Positions 51,249-62,169 of a stretch of DNA of 64,000 nucleotides are shown here, in pieces. The stretch covers positions 62,001-126,000 of the forward strand of contig JADWOT020001810.1 of NCBI GenBank assembly GCA_036345935.2, given 5' to 3'. Under the pieces are notes generated by a model. The model saw only the letters and a program-made list of their open reading frames with translations, had not been told where the DNA came from and did no database searches. Position 1 is the first letter of the stretch. Every line of letters starts with the position of its first letter. This stretch comes from Taenia hydatigena. Its lineage: Eukaryota > Platyhelminthes > Cestoda > Cyclophyllidea > Taeniidae. The position numbers and the translations under genes were made by a program.

Positions 51249-51711
51249 TTGCATACCTCTAGCCAGAATGGAGGCCAACAATATGCAACAGGATTGAAGC
51301 ATTGCCTTCAGTATCTTCCAAGCTACCGGTGCATGTATGAAAAAGTTCTATGGTTGATCAGCCCGTGCATTATCCTGTCCTTGATCTATAGATGCACCAC
51401 TGGATACGCGTATTACGCGCATGATGTGTTGGTTCGTGATCACGGGCTTGGTAATAGACCTATGCGTGGCATCGCTAATGCTTGGTTACAAGATCTCATG
51501 TCTTGGTCTGGATCTGCCTGCGAATCAACACTTGTCGGCAGCTGAGTCAAGAGATGGCGGAACAGACTTTGAATGGTGTTTGGATTGGCTGTGGGATTGT
51601 GCCATTTACCTTCAAAAACTAGACCATCAAGCCGAACTTTCTTGCTTTTACCATCTAGTGCTGATCAAGGCTAAAAGCTTGCAGTCAATGCTGACCCAAA
51701 CAATCCATTAA
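51249..51711 (+). other. Overlapping open frames with membrane-like segments, unassigned
   Basis: Two overlapping plus frames (51249-51545 and 51421-51711) each contain a hydrophobic span, LISPCIILSLIY and WFVITGLVIDLCVASLML respectively. A one-base shift would join them into a protein with two predicted membrane segments followed by an extracellular-looking Cys/Trp stretch. No splice sites or family resemblance support either, so a decayed membrane-protein gene and chance are both possible. Confidence 0.18.
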
Positions 51712-52189
51712 TTCCAGTCGTTCTGCTTAGGTGCGGGGGGAGAATTGTGGCCGGTGCGCGATTGGCGAGAACCTGCTGAATGCCCAAAAAACTCACATCA
51801 CGCACAGTTGCTGGACGTTTGTCTTGACTACAGGTGAGAATGCTTGCCACGTAAGACATTCCCGATGAAAAGAGTGTTATAATGATCACTCAGCTCATCA
51901 CGATTGTGCAGTTCTAAAATAATTCGATAAAGCAGAAGGAAGTACACGAGTCTTCGCTCTGGTCATTGCAAGAATACCATGCAACGATGCGCTACGATTC
52001 TACGTTGAATGGTGACCATTATGCTGCGTAAGAGCCAAAAGAAGAAGTTCATGTTCAAAATCGAATGCTCATCGTATCTTTTCAAAGGGCGAAATGGCTT
52101 TTGATGTGGTACCGGAGAACACATTAAGAGTCACAATGGTCGAATCCTAAGGCAACAAAATAATATCGTTTGCAAGTTCTAATGACGAT

Positions 52190-52420
52190 TTAACTAATAT
52201 ACTTCCCAATGTAAGTTCCTTGATTAAACCCGTCTTCTAAAACAGCGGTACTAGCAGGAGTATCTATTACCACACCGCCTTACTGGTCCAGTTTGTCCTT
52301 TATTATCATCAAATCCTGCACTTTTCCTGACTTCTCTTCTTCGGTGAGCTGGTAACCATTGTCGCTGGCCCACTCGAACCATTCGAAGGCAACGTTTCCC
52401 GACCGCAAGCCGAACGATCA
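52190..52420 (-). pseudogene. Probable decayed coding fragment, family unknown
   Basis: The minus strand from 52417 down to 52283 encodes 45 residues of very protein-like composition, including SGNVAFEWFEWASDNGYQL and EEEKSGKVQDLMIIKDKLDQ, then a TAA at 52280-52282. The same frame reopens for 29 more codons: GGVVIDTPASTAVLEDGF, then GTYIGKYIS, then a stop. The hydrophobic-VIDTP pattern recalls the Walker-B/switch strand of P-loop NTPases, but this is a weak guess. Upstream the frame is closed by TGA at 52418-52420 without an obvious acceptor, while a neighbouring frame reads YDDRTCDRSACG. In-frame stops and shifted neighbouring frames suggest a dead gene. Alternatively, 52283-52417 could be a true terminal exon whose acceptor was missed. 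Confidence 0.35.
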
Positions 52421-53079
52421 CATGTGCGGTCATCATAAGTAGCTGCGCATGCTAAAGAAAATGTTCAGCGAATCAAAGGAGAGGTGCATAATGGGATAGA
52501 AAACCGAATTCACCTAGTCTACTGGGCTGTATCGACTGCGCATCAGGCTAGCCAAAAAGAGAAATGCACTTCAAGCCATAGAAGCGAGTTCTTTTATTTG
52601 TGATTGCAACTAAAAGTCCGGACACTGCATATGTTTATCAGGAGTCCAACTTCACAACATAAGGGATTAAAGCAATTCTTTGTCCGTGTTTACATTTACA
52701 AGTCGCTAGGGCTATTCTTCGAAATGCATTGGTCGTTTCTCTTAACCATGAGTTGCGTAAATTTTAATTCACAGTGTTTTGCTCACCGCAGCTAATCGTC
52801 AAGAAGGCTTAAACTTATAAAAGCTTTTGATGGATTAATGTTGGGATGAAACATGGGTGAGTCGAAAGACACTTTAGGACTGCCATATGGAGCGATCTAC
52901 TGAATCTATGTAAAAGGGCAGGAACATAGACATGCTTCGCTCATTATGTCAGGTCTCTTTTTTTAAGAACCCAGTTTTTTATCAATTTCTTTGTAGTGGG
53001 TGGATGGCAGCCGAAAGTTAGTTTTTGCAGAGTGACACACAGCGTATTTTTAACCCCTAGACATTTTACAAGCACAAAG
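52421..53079. other. No gene recognised
   Basis: Only short frames are present. A minus frame at 52944-53132 overlaps the start of the direct repeat at 53.08 kb. Confidence 0.45.
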
Positions 53080-54014
53080 AAGCTACGGCGAAACGCACAA
53101 GTAAACTTGGCTCCTAATGCTAAATAACGCATTCAGTGGCGCCTCGGGTCACTAATTAGTTTTAAGGCTCCACCCACGTTGTGAAGATCAATGCATAAAG
53201 TTAATAAAGATAAGCAACGAAAAGGCTTCTTAATAATATATAGCCCATCCTGTTATCTGGTATTTTGTTTAATTCAAACATTAGTGCGCTAGTACTTTGG
53301 TGTCTAAGGATGCGAAAGTGCTTCACCCGGCTTAACAGCGTTATTAAAATAATTCTCCGTGCTATCATTCCTTTTTTTTGCTGAGAATAGCTTCGAAAAA
53401 ATGTCCATGAAATTTTTAAGCTTGCCAAATGGGTCACAAAATATCTCTCTTGATTGTAGGGTGCACACCATAATGAGGGAACTGGATATTCGATGGCGAC
53501 TTGTTTGAGAACTATATCTTCAAATTCTTCTCAAAACCCACTGAAGCTCTTGGTAATTGTTACAGTTGTAAAAATTTTTAAAATTCTCGTCGTTACTGCC
53601 ACCTGCTACTATCAGTATCAGAATGCGGTTAGCACATCTGTATGTGTCTCGGTGCCAGTACATGCTGCAGTTGTCTGTCCATCATCACTGCCCAGGGCAA
53701 CTTGTCTTTTTTGTCCGTTGGCTGTCGGTTTTACCTACCAGCGCAACCCACATGGATTTTTATTATCCATCACCACCCGCCAAATGAATAGAGCATCAAC
53801 TTTATACACCGACAAGAGTGCACGAATACCACTTATTCCATGCGGCAACAGCAGAAGCAAGCGATCAGGTGAGCAAGTACAAAAGGACAGATACAGCAGC
53901 ATCTTACAGCCACAGATCGGCGGCAATTGTAAAAACAGCTACAGAACGGTCAAATTCACCCCGCGGCTTTCTGCCCTCATTAACATCGGCATTTGTCACC
54001 AGAAATCGTACCTG
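53080..54014 (+). repeat. Diverged direct repeat, copy A (about 0.93 kb)
   Basis: It aligns with 58588-59545 in the same orientation, from the block AGCTACGGCGAAACGCAC through the block CATTTGTCACCAGA. The plus strand contains a 213-codon frame starting at 53493 (MATCLRTISSNSSQNPL). In copy B that frame stops after 17 codons, so it is unlikely to be a conserved gene. On the minus strand the segment ENYFNNAVKPGEAL aligns with copy-B KDYFANAIKPSEAL, and MRYLALGAKFTCAFRRSF aligns with MRYLALEPKFASAFRRSF. A former minus-strand coding sequence is therefore possible. Both copies have stops, and the element type is unknown. Confidence 0.85.
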
Positions 54015-54602
54015 GTGGCACGGTGCAGTACGACGGAGATCAAATCATTCCGTAGCCCCGAAAGGTGCTGTATAGGATATGAAATAGCGGGACTAGAGAG
54101 CAACTATTCGTACTCGAAACGTAATGGATCTTAGCAATCAGAACATGAGCAATGATGCTGCTGTTGGAATGGGTCCTAAAATGGAGTCTATTAAGACGAC
54201 GATGCTGTTGCTATCACTATTCCGAAAGTACAACAAGACATTTATGTATGGTTCCCCTTTTTCCGATGTTCGCGTTTCCGTGGGTGCTTGCGTTGTTGAT
54301 TCTTATTATCATTATTCATTAAGGCAAAATTTTTGAGAGCTGCTATTGGACGACTTCGCAATCCTTGGAGGTTAAACTCACCGCCAACGGCCTAATTTAG
54401 TCTATTTATACTTTACACGTTCTGTGCCTATTAATCTTACCAATCCTGTTTGTTCAATGATATTCTTCGTTGCAACACAGGATTGCTTTAATTTTGGTGC
54501 AATTCTGCTTCCGCTGCTAATTTTGGCATACGGTTTCGTTCCTGTGTCTGTTATTTACTGCCACGGACTCTGGTGAATTGCAGTTTTATATTTCTCCAAA
54601 CG
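54015..54602. other. No gene recognised
   Basis: Nothing identifiable is seen between the direct repeat and the LTR-like element. Confidence 0.45.
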
Positions 54603-54607
54603 GATGG

Positions 54608-54798
54608 TGTAGCATCTCGAGGTTCCCTCGAAGGCAAAAGAAGGCAGACGATAGAGTGGAATATATATGTTCAACGGACAGAGGAAAATAAGCTGCTGGC
54701 ATGGCATGGCTTGGAGGCCAGCCTACGCAGCTAGGGCCAAATGGCCACCCCTTTGACCCTGACCAAAAACCGGTAGTTCCAACAAACAAAGTACTACA
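54608..54798 (+). mobile_element. Putative solo LTR (TRIM-like), copy 2, with target-site duplication
   Basis: This 191-bp element starts TGTAGCATC and ends GTACTACA. It is flanked by identical 5-bp GATGG repeats at 54603-54607 and 54799-54803. It is homologous along its length to 35187-35368, sharing GGCCAGCCTACGCAGCTAGG. TG...CA ends plus a 5-bp duplication are the hallmark of LTR-element integration. With no internal region, it is most simply a solo LTR from ectopic recombination, possibly of the taeniid TRIM family. Confidence 0.78.
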
Positions 54799-54803
54799 GA
54801 TGG

Positions 54804-55212
54804 GATGCAAGAAGCAACTTTTCTTTGCTTAAGAGCTATTTTCAAATAGCGTGCTTTGTAACTTTTAATCACTCAATACTCTGTTATCTGCTTATTTAGG
54901 TTAATCTGTGCCCCCTAAAATAAGCATGGATTTGGCCCTAAGGGTGTCCATTTTAACCACGATTTGGAATCAAGACCAGTACGCATGCATATTCATTTAT
55001 TGTGCATTCAACGCTAAAAATAAGTCTTGTGGTCTGACAAATGGCCTTGAATTTCTGTCTTGCTTTTCTGTCAAATTTCGATTCCAGGCGAAAAATTAAA
55101 GTAAAAGTTGCTGTTTCTAATATGTGAGCCCTGGTTTTTACCTTCACCCCTTGGAAATGTTTGTTCTCTAGAGCAACAAAGTTGGTTTAATAGCCTATCT
55201 TCTGATTTGACT
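54804..55212. other. No gene recognised
   Basis: No supported feature. The two short frames here overlap on opposite strands and look random. Confidence 0.45.
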
Positions 55213-55419
55213 TTAGTAGCCTCTATATACACGATTGTGAACTGGCGATAAATTAGTGAACAAAAATCCTACCACCGGGAGTATTTTACAAGCGCAATTT
55301 CCACATCTGCAGCAATTTTGACATGGAGCATTGCGAGCGCAGTGAGCACCTTCAACTTGCACAATCGGCACTACTATACCCGCTGTGAGATGTAATTGCT
55401 TTGTCCCAAACCCGTTCAT
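55213..55419 (-). CDS. Small Cys-rich ORF, metallothionein-like candidate
   Basis: This minus-strand frame of 68 codons has a dense cysteine block, HCARNAPCQNCCRCGNCACK. The block shows CC, C-x-C and C-x-x-C spacing as in metallothioneins. The N-terminal 20 residues and the post-block tail are not metallothionein-like. If real, it may therefore be an exon with the block in the middle, and weak splice-like AG and GGTAG sites flank it. No partner exon or promoter was recognised. Cys-rich chance frames do occur, so confidence is low. Confidence 0.25.
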   Translation of the reverse strand: MNGFGTKQLHLTAGIVVPIVQVEGAHCARNAPCQNCCRCGNCACKILPVVGFLFTNLSPVHNRVYRGY

Positions 55420-56260
55420 TTAATAGTTTATGCATTTTTGAGGTGTTCTCTATCTGCGAAATGGTGTAGGTTTGTTTACAAAAGTTAACAACTAAGTATG
55501 GGTGGATCTAACACACATTAATTCCATTAGGTTTGTCGGTATCTAAACCAAAACTTGCATTGTGAGCCATTCAAACGGATGAGCCGACTTTTAGGATTGT
55601 GAGTTAGCATTTGTTCATCTAACACGTAAGAAGTAGTATCTCTGCGAAAGGTAGTTACTACTGCAGACAACCTCGCTTCACTTCAACATCGACACCAAAT
55701 CTTTAATGAAGCCCTATAATTTTACTTCTGAAGTTTGGTTTTCCTAAATGTGTTGACTAATTGTCGCCTCCTGCACCCTCACTTGCAGGTGCTTTCCGCC
55801 CGGCATCCAAAAATTAAAGTCACACATGAGAGGTGATTTAGTGCAAAGGTCACTACCTCTCTCACTTTCAAACATCCACTTTGCGGTTCCTCACGTGGGC
55901 AGCAAACACGCTACATCGTTCTGTACTACTGCGTAAGTGCGAGCATTCATGTAAATAGAGTGCACAGGCTTCTATTTATCCTGGAAACACTTTTGAAGTG
56001 GTTTCGTTATACTGATCCGAAAACCAAATTTACGTGTCTTGAAGAATATCCATAACCAAATGCAAAGTGGCTTCCAGATATTGCATTATTTCAATAGTGA
56101 ACCATATGTAACCAGCTTAAAGACAAAATGTATAGTACTAGCAGCATGCGAACTCCTGTGAGTTGCTTTATTGCAAGCCAAAGATTTTTAAGTCCTAAGG
56201 ATAGGTGCTACTTATAAAACTTGTAAGAATTTGGCAAGATAGTCGATGTAAACTGTACTA
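55420..56260. other. No gene recognised
   Basis: Nothing identifiable on either strand. Confidence 0.45.
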
Positions 56261-56470
56261 TTGCAGCTTGGCAATTCAAGCATGGCCTTCCCACTGCGGG
56301 TGTTCAAAAGCAGAACCATTTGCGCAATCGATTACGCAAATATTTTGCTTTCGGTGCTCACCAACTATGAAGAACATCGTAAGGTTTACTTTGCATGCAC
56401 ACATGCACCCGCGCAGTGGTACAGAATAGATTTAAGCACCCATCGTATTGTCATTGAACCACACAGCTAA
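56261..56470 (+). CDS. Unassigned small ORF
   Basis: This 69-codon frame has protein-like composition in its second half (LLSVLTNYEEHRKVYFAC and QWYRIDLSTHRIVIEPHS before the stop). An acceptor-like ACTATTGCAG lies immediately upstream, at about 56258-56267. No family is recognised and no other exon was found. It could be a terminal exon or chance. Confidence 0.22.
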   Translation: MQLGNSSMAFPLRVFKSRTICAIDYANILLSVLTNYEEHRKVYFACTHAPAQWYRIDLSTHRIVIEPHS

Positions 56471-56546
56471 AAACCAGTAAAGAGGATCGCCTCCATAGCA
56501 GCAAACTTTCGATTGGCAGTGGCATCAGCAATTCTTTCTATCTTGC

Positions 56547-56828
56547 TTATCTTGCCCTATTCATCAGCAAAGGCAACACCGTTAGAGACAACGGTGGCAG
56601 TAGAGCAAGCGATATCTCAGCTGGACGATCGCAAACCATAAGTATGGGATTCTTTTGCCAAATGTCGCTAATAAGGTCTTTAAGGCAGTCAAGGGGTATA
56701 AAATCTGTGAAGTCTTCAAAAACGCCTACGATATTGTGCCTAATTGGGTTGCGCAACGTTTTAGCAGGTACAGTACCTCCCATCTGACCATGCACTAGAG
56801 TTCTCACCAACCCATCTACTCTACTCAT
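56547..56828 (-). CDS. Unassigned ORF with protein-like composition
   Basis: This 93-codon minus-strand frame starts MSRVDGLVRTLVHGQMGG. It continues through IRHNIVGVFEDFTDFIPLDC and LKDLISDIWQKNPILMVCD and ends in a hydrophobic, Leu-rich tail. Residues 1-70 have the amphipathic spacing of a globular domain. An in-frame TAG lies 9 bases before the ATG. The neighbouring plus-strand ORF at 56261 is convergent and does not overlap. No domain is recognised. Confidence 0.3.
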   Translation of the reverse strand: MSRVDGLVRTLVHGQMGGTVPAKTLRNPIRHNIVGVFEDFTDFIPLDCLKDLISDIWQKNPILMVCDRPAEISLALLPPLSLTVLPLLMNRAR

Positions 56829-58587
56829 GAATGGCTATTCTCGCAGTTACAATTTTTCGACTTCGTAATCCGATTACTAGCTCTGGAGCAAATGACATCT
56901 GACCTTACATTCGACCACTTTTGAATTTTTACTCAACCTACCAGTTCGTACGAATGCAGTCACTTTAATGGCAAGCTAACAAGGTGCGTGGGCATGGGAA
57001 ATCTGAACTAGGTAGAACTCGGAAAAGATTCGAATTCTCCCCCAATAAAACAAAGGCACAATGTACGCTTCCTGCTAAAGTCAAAATAAAAGTGCTGTGC
57101 ATTATTAAGTTGTTAGCTAGCCACGTTCTCTCAAGTTTTAAAAAGTCCGAATTGCGATAGTTAATTATCCCTATTTTCAGTTTAGGATTTCAAGAACGAA
57201 TATAGAGGCCCTTTTGTCTGCATCTATCATAGATGATTTAGGGCGATTTAACTATTTAGCCATAACTAAAAGTGAGAAGGCTATCTAAAAGTCATTGGAA
57301 CTTAACTTTGAAAAGTCAAACATATTCTCGCATTGCATTCGAGATATATTATGCGGAAGTGCCTTTAGCCTGACAGTGAACACTTAAAGCGACTCAATGC
57401 TGACATTAGAATAGGAAATTATAGCTCGTTGAACAGAATTAAGTGCTTGGAGAAAAGAAAAGAATAAGTTAACTTGAAACTTAACCAAAGTTTGTTCTCA
57501 GGACCCTTTGGACTTGCTAGTTACATTGCTGCAGCAACCCGTTGCACTTGGAAGCAAGCTTGTGCATTTGCAACAGGCAAACTTGGACGTAATCTAGTCA
57601 GTAGCATAAAGTCAGTATAGTGTCCGTCTTAAATCAATAAGGATACACATCTTACTTTGTAAAAATGCGATCCCGTATGAAATCACGTACGATGAGATAG
57701 CTAAAATGAAGCTCACAGAAGATTTGCTAAAAAAGGAAAAAGGATCAGTGTCCTAAGAATTTTCTATATCGCACTGCTAAGAGAACAGAGAGCAAGTTGC
57801 TCAACATAAATATGTTTGAATTGGAGTAGATTAGACTGGCTAAACATCGCATGAGATGCCCTTGCTGTATCGTTGGACTCCTTAGCTTGTGTATGCCATC
57901 GCTTTAATTGTGTCACAGCTCCTTTGCTCACTACTTCCAAATGTTACATCACCTTGACCTAGTGTTTTACCTTGTACAACAGTCAACAAGAGGTCGTGTG
58001 GCACTCATTTGTTTGTCTTCGTTTGCCACATTGGTGTGACCTGATCAAAGCGGATCGGTTTCGAGTGCGCCTATTAAAGAGACTGATTAAATAAGCTTCA
58101 AATCAAGTGCTCTTGCAAAATCCTTATAGAAGAAATTACAATCGACTGCCATGGATCCTGCCACATAGCAGCTTAGACACTTTGCAAAGTATGCATGGAC
58201 CTTCGGCTTATATCCCTGCAGCGGACCTCTCAGAATCCTTCTCAAGCAGCTTTGAGACCGTATTCAGGGACGTTAGACACGCAAGCAAATTGCAGCTGTA
58301 GCGCAAATTAGTCTTCGGTTTCTATTCCTTGGCCCTGCAAGTAGAGCCTACAAAATTTAATATGACAAACATTTCATTCGTCTGGTCATTACCATTTTAC
58401 ATACCTATGCGATGGCAGCACTGCCACTTTAGTGTCTCCTGCTGTTGCTGTGCATTAATAACAACCAGCATTACGCCCTGCCAACCCTGTCTTACCACAT
58501 ATCCAACATAGTCTCCAGATTTTTAGTTAATTTTAATGTCGTGGCTCGTTACTGTCACTTAAAGCGGCGCTTTCCATTATGTCAATC
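56829..58587. other. No gene recognised
   Basis: A plus frame at 58107-58301 (64 codons) ends with a Ser/acidic, protein-like stretch but lacks any support. The rest is featureless. Confidence 0.4.
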
Positions 58588-59545
58588 AAAGCTACGACGA
58601 AATGCACTCGCAAACTTGGGTTCCAACGCTAGATAACGCATTCGGTGGCGCCCCAGGTCAGTGAAAATTTTTAGTGCTTCATCAACTTTGTGAAGATCAT
58701 CTCATAAATTTGATGAAGAGGAGCGGCGAAGGGGGTTCCTGAAATTGATAGTCTATCCCATTATTTGGTATTTTGTTTAGTTTATACTTTAGTGCCCTAG
58801 CGATTCGGTAACTAAGGACGTGGAAGTGCTTCACTCGGCTTGATGGCGTTAGCAAAATAATCCTTCATGCTGCCACACCTTGCACCTGCTGAGAGTAGCT
58901 TCAAGTGTGAGTGCCTAAAAATAATGTCCAAAAAACTTTTAAGCTTGTCAAATGGGTCAAAATATATCCTTCATAAAAACGGGGTGCGCTCCATTATAAA
59001 GGAACTTGATATTCGATGGCGACTTGTTTGAGAACCGTATCTTCAATTTCTTCTCAAAACCCATTATGAGCCCTCGATAATTATTATGGTCATGGAAATT
59101 TTCCAAGTCCTCATCATTGCTGTCACCTGCTACCATCCCCATCTAAATGCGGTTTACTCATATGTATGTGTCCCGGTATCAGCACATACTGCAGTTGTCT
59201 GCCCATCATCACTGCCCAGGGCAACCTGTCTTTTGTTGTTCTTTGGCTGTCGGTTCTGCCTACCTGCACAGCTCACGTAGATTATTATTATCCATCATCA
59301 GCGGCTAAATGAATAGCTCGTCAACCCTTAGACACTTATCGACAGGAGTGTTTAATGCTACTTAGTACATGCGGCAACAGCAGAAGCGAGCACTGACATG
59401 AGCAAGTAGAGAAGAGTAAACAGAGCAACATTTTACAATCACAGATCGGTGGCAATTGTATAAGCAGTTACAGAACGGTTGAACTCACCCCGCTGCTGTC
59501 TGCACTTGTTGACTTCGGCTTTTGTCACCAGAGCTCGTCAATCTC
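58588..59545 (+). repeat. Diverged direct repeat, copy B (about 0.96 kb)
   Basis: It is the partner of 53080-54014 in the same orientation, and the copies are about 5.5 kb apart. By eye, identity looks roughly three-quarters with small indels. The plus-strand frame of copy A is truncated here (TGA after MATCLRT.SS.SSQNPL). A minus-strand frame at 58957-59142 (MGMVAGDSNDEDLENFHDHN) is open in B but shifted in A. This means neither copy is intact, or the sequence is non-coding. Confidence 0.85.
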
Positions 59546-62169
59546 ATGCTATTTCATATATCGCTGGTCGAAGTAGTAAAGCAACACAGAACATGGCGAC
59601 ACTAATAGAATAATAGAAAACGTCTCATTTCTGTCCGATAGGGCTCAGTACCTGTACAAAGAATTAAAACGCTAAAAATATCCTAGAGATATGCATTTCA
59701 TAGTGGAAACCATCGCCATTTTACACACATTTGAGTCATGACTAACATCGGCTTGCAGGATAAAGAGTAGTGTCTTCATTCGTCCTCTCCTTTGCAGTCG
59801 TAAAATGGCATATTGTGGTAGATGTTACACCACAGCAGTATCACTTTTCGTTAGGATCTTTCATTGGGCAAGAATTTGATTTCATTTTAACAACGGCTCA
59901 ACATCAAGCTGGCGTTTGATTCGCTAAATAACAGGCTCTTAAAGCATTATTCGAAGAAGTAATCTTATTATTAGTAGAAGCGCAATTGTGCAAATCTTCG
60001 TCGACGTCCGTAAATTCGGTCAGAAATGAATCAGCACCTCACTTTTATCCTCTTCCTCCAAATGCGTAGCCAGTTATTTAGCTGTATCAAGGTGCAGCTA
60101 AAGCCCACTTCGGGGACCAAAGTTGTTTCATAAAAGCAATCAGTTATTATGGTATGATAGAATTTAAAGATCCACCACTGCACTGTGTATCCGTACAAAA
60201 GGACGACAAATAACAAAGGGAAAAGTTTATTCTACTTGGCTCAGTCTGAAGTCACTCATGATGTGGTCTCCAAGGCCGGTCCTTATTAGCCCGAGAAGCT
60301 ATATTGTACTTGTTTGAGTAAATGCACCTCCATAACCACTGTCGTTCAAGGAAGACGAGTCTCGTGACGCTACGAACTGCATCTGCCACCGATACCATTG
60401 GTAAGGATAAGGAAATGCGCTCCGAACTTGCATAGCCGTCATCACTTTGCCTCGTCCTTAATACCACCAAAGCCGTCGAAGAACATTCTTATCTGTTCAT
60501 ATTGACCCTCACAAGAAAGTAAAGGACGAAACAGAGAGACAAACTCCTTGCCTTTCCACATGAGTGCCCTCGATTGTCTTTTCGCGTCAAATGTGAAGCG
60601 TTGCTTAATGAGTATAGAACAGCATCATAGATTGTTTCTGCTATTGTAGTACTAATAAAGGGGAAAAGGCCATTACGACACTTTTTGCTTCGACCCTTGC
60701 ACGCCTGTAATGGGTATACATAGTAGATGAGAGCACTCTTCGTTGGTGAGATGGTAGTATTTGGCCCGAGGAAAAATTGATGAGTGTCATGCGTGTACGG
60801 AGTGCACTTCCTTCCGGTGGCAGATGTGGTTTGTTTCGTCATGAGCTCCGCATTCGCTGTTGCAGTGTATTCATTTCAAATGACAGTAAGTCGGTATAAG
60901 ATTAAGGAAAGGGAGGAAAACAAGAGGAATGTTAACTCAAGGTATTTAGCCACATCGCTGCACGAAAGCCATCTACCAAAATCATAATCCTTTTCCTCCA
61001 GCTACCTATGCAAACATAAATCTGAACCAAAGTATGCAAAAAATGACAATAAACTACATGAAATTGCAAGCGCCGCTGACATTTAAACGCGAAAAGTAGA
61101 CAAATTAAACTTCTGATTGTATTTAGCGACCATTCGCTGTTGAATGCATTGATTCTTTGCCTAGGGGAATATATCGTGCCAAGATTTTTTATAAAATTAG
61201 TGCAAATATTAAATTATGATATCGCTCATTCAAACAGTTCCGTAAGCGCATAGGTTATGGGAGCATAGTGAAATTCGAGTTTCACAGTTTATGCATGATA
61301 ATGCATGTCTCTTCGACCGTAGCACTTTGCAAGGAAGAGGGAGCAGTTTTGATTACACTAACTGATTGAAAATACATTTACCTTTACTGTTTTAGGCAAA
61401 ATTTTGTAGTTAAGTTCTAATTACTTGGTCATTCAGAAAAAGTGCTTTTGCATTAACGTTTTCTTAGAGCACAAATCTCATCGCTTTACAATGTTGTCGA
61501 GTAGTTGCATGGAGGCAAGCACTATGAGCGGAGTGCAATAAAGTTGCTGCTCTCAGCGCAACTAGTTTTCATCCATTGCATGAAGATCTACGAAGACTCG
61601 GGATTGATGCTGCTGGAAACAGTTGTCTATCATAACTGCTATTAGGCCGGCGCCGACTATCATTGATTAAACGAAGAGACGTTTGGGTACGGAGCCATCA
61701 TGATACGCTTCTTTTTCTCTTTGTGCCATAAGCCATCAAATCTGGTCCAGTAGTGCCTCTGTGTTTATAAATACGCTCATTACCTGGATTGTGAAGCTCT
61801 ATTCTTTTGAAAACTTTAGTTAGGATTGAGTTCAATGTTAACAAACCAAATATAGGCAATAAAAGGCGATTCAATGCACAGAAGGCTGCGCTGCTCTTAG
61901 CGCATCAAAATGATTTTTTGCAGAGTCCATGTTTCTCCTGGAAAAATTTCCATGATCCAGCAAAACAGTGCAGCACAGCATCGTTCACAGTAGTTGATAA
62001 TGCTCTTTGCACTTTAAGGCACTCGCAAAAATTGAATTTAGAGTGCAAAGAATTTCAACTCTTAAATTAGGTGCAGGGATTCAATTTTAGCGTTCTAAAA
62101 GACACGAATTGGACAATGGAGAGTTAAATTAGTTTCACAAAGTCAACTATCATAAAGTAGAGTTTAAGC
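59546..62169. other. No gene recognised
   Basis: Only short unsupported frames are present, including a minus frame at 60489-60842 (117 codons) with no domain. Confidence 0.45.
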
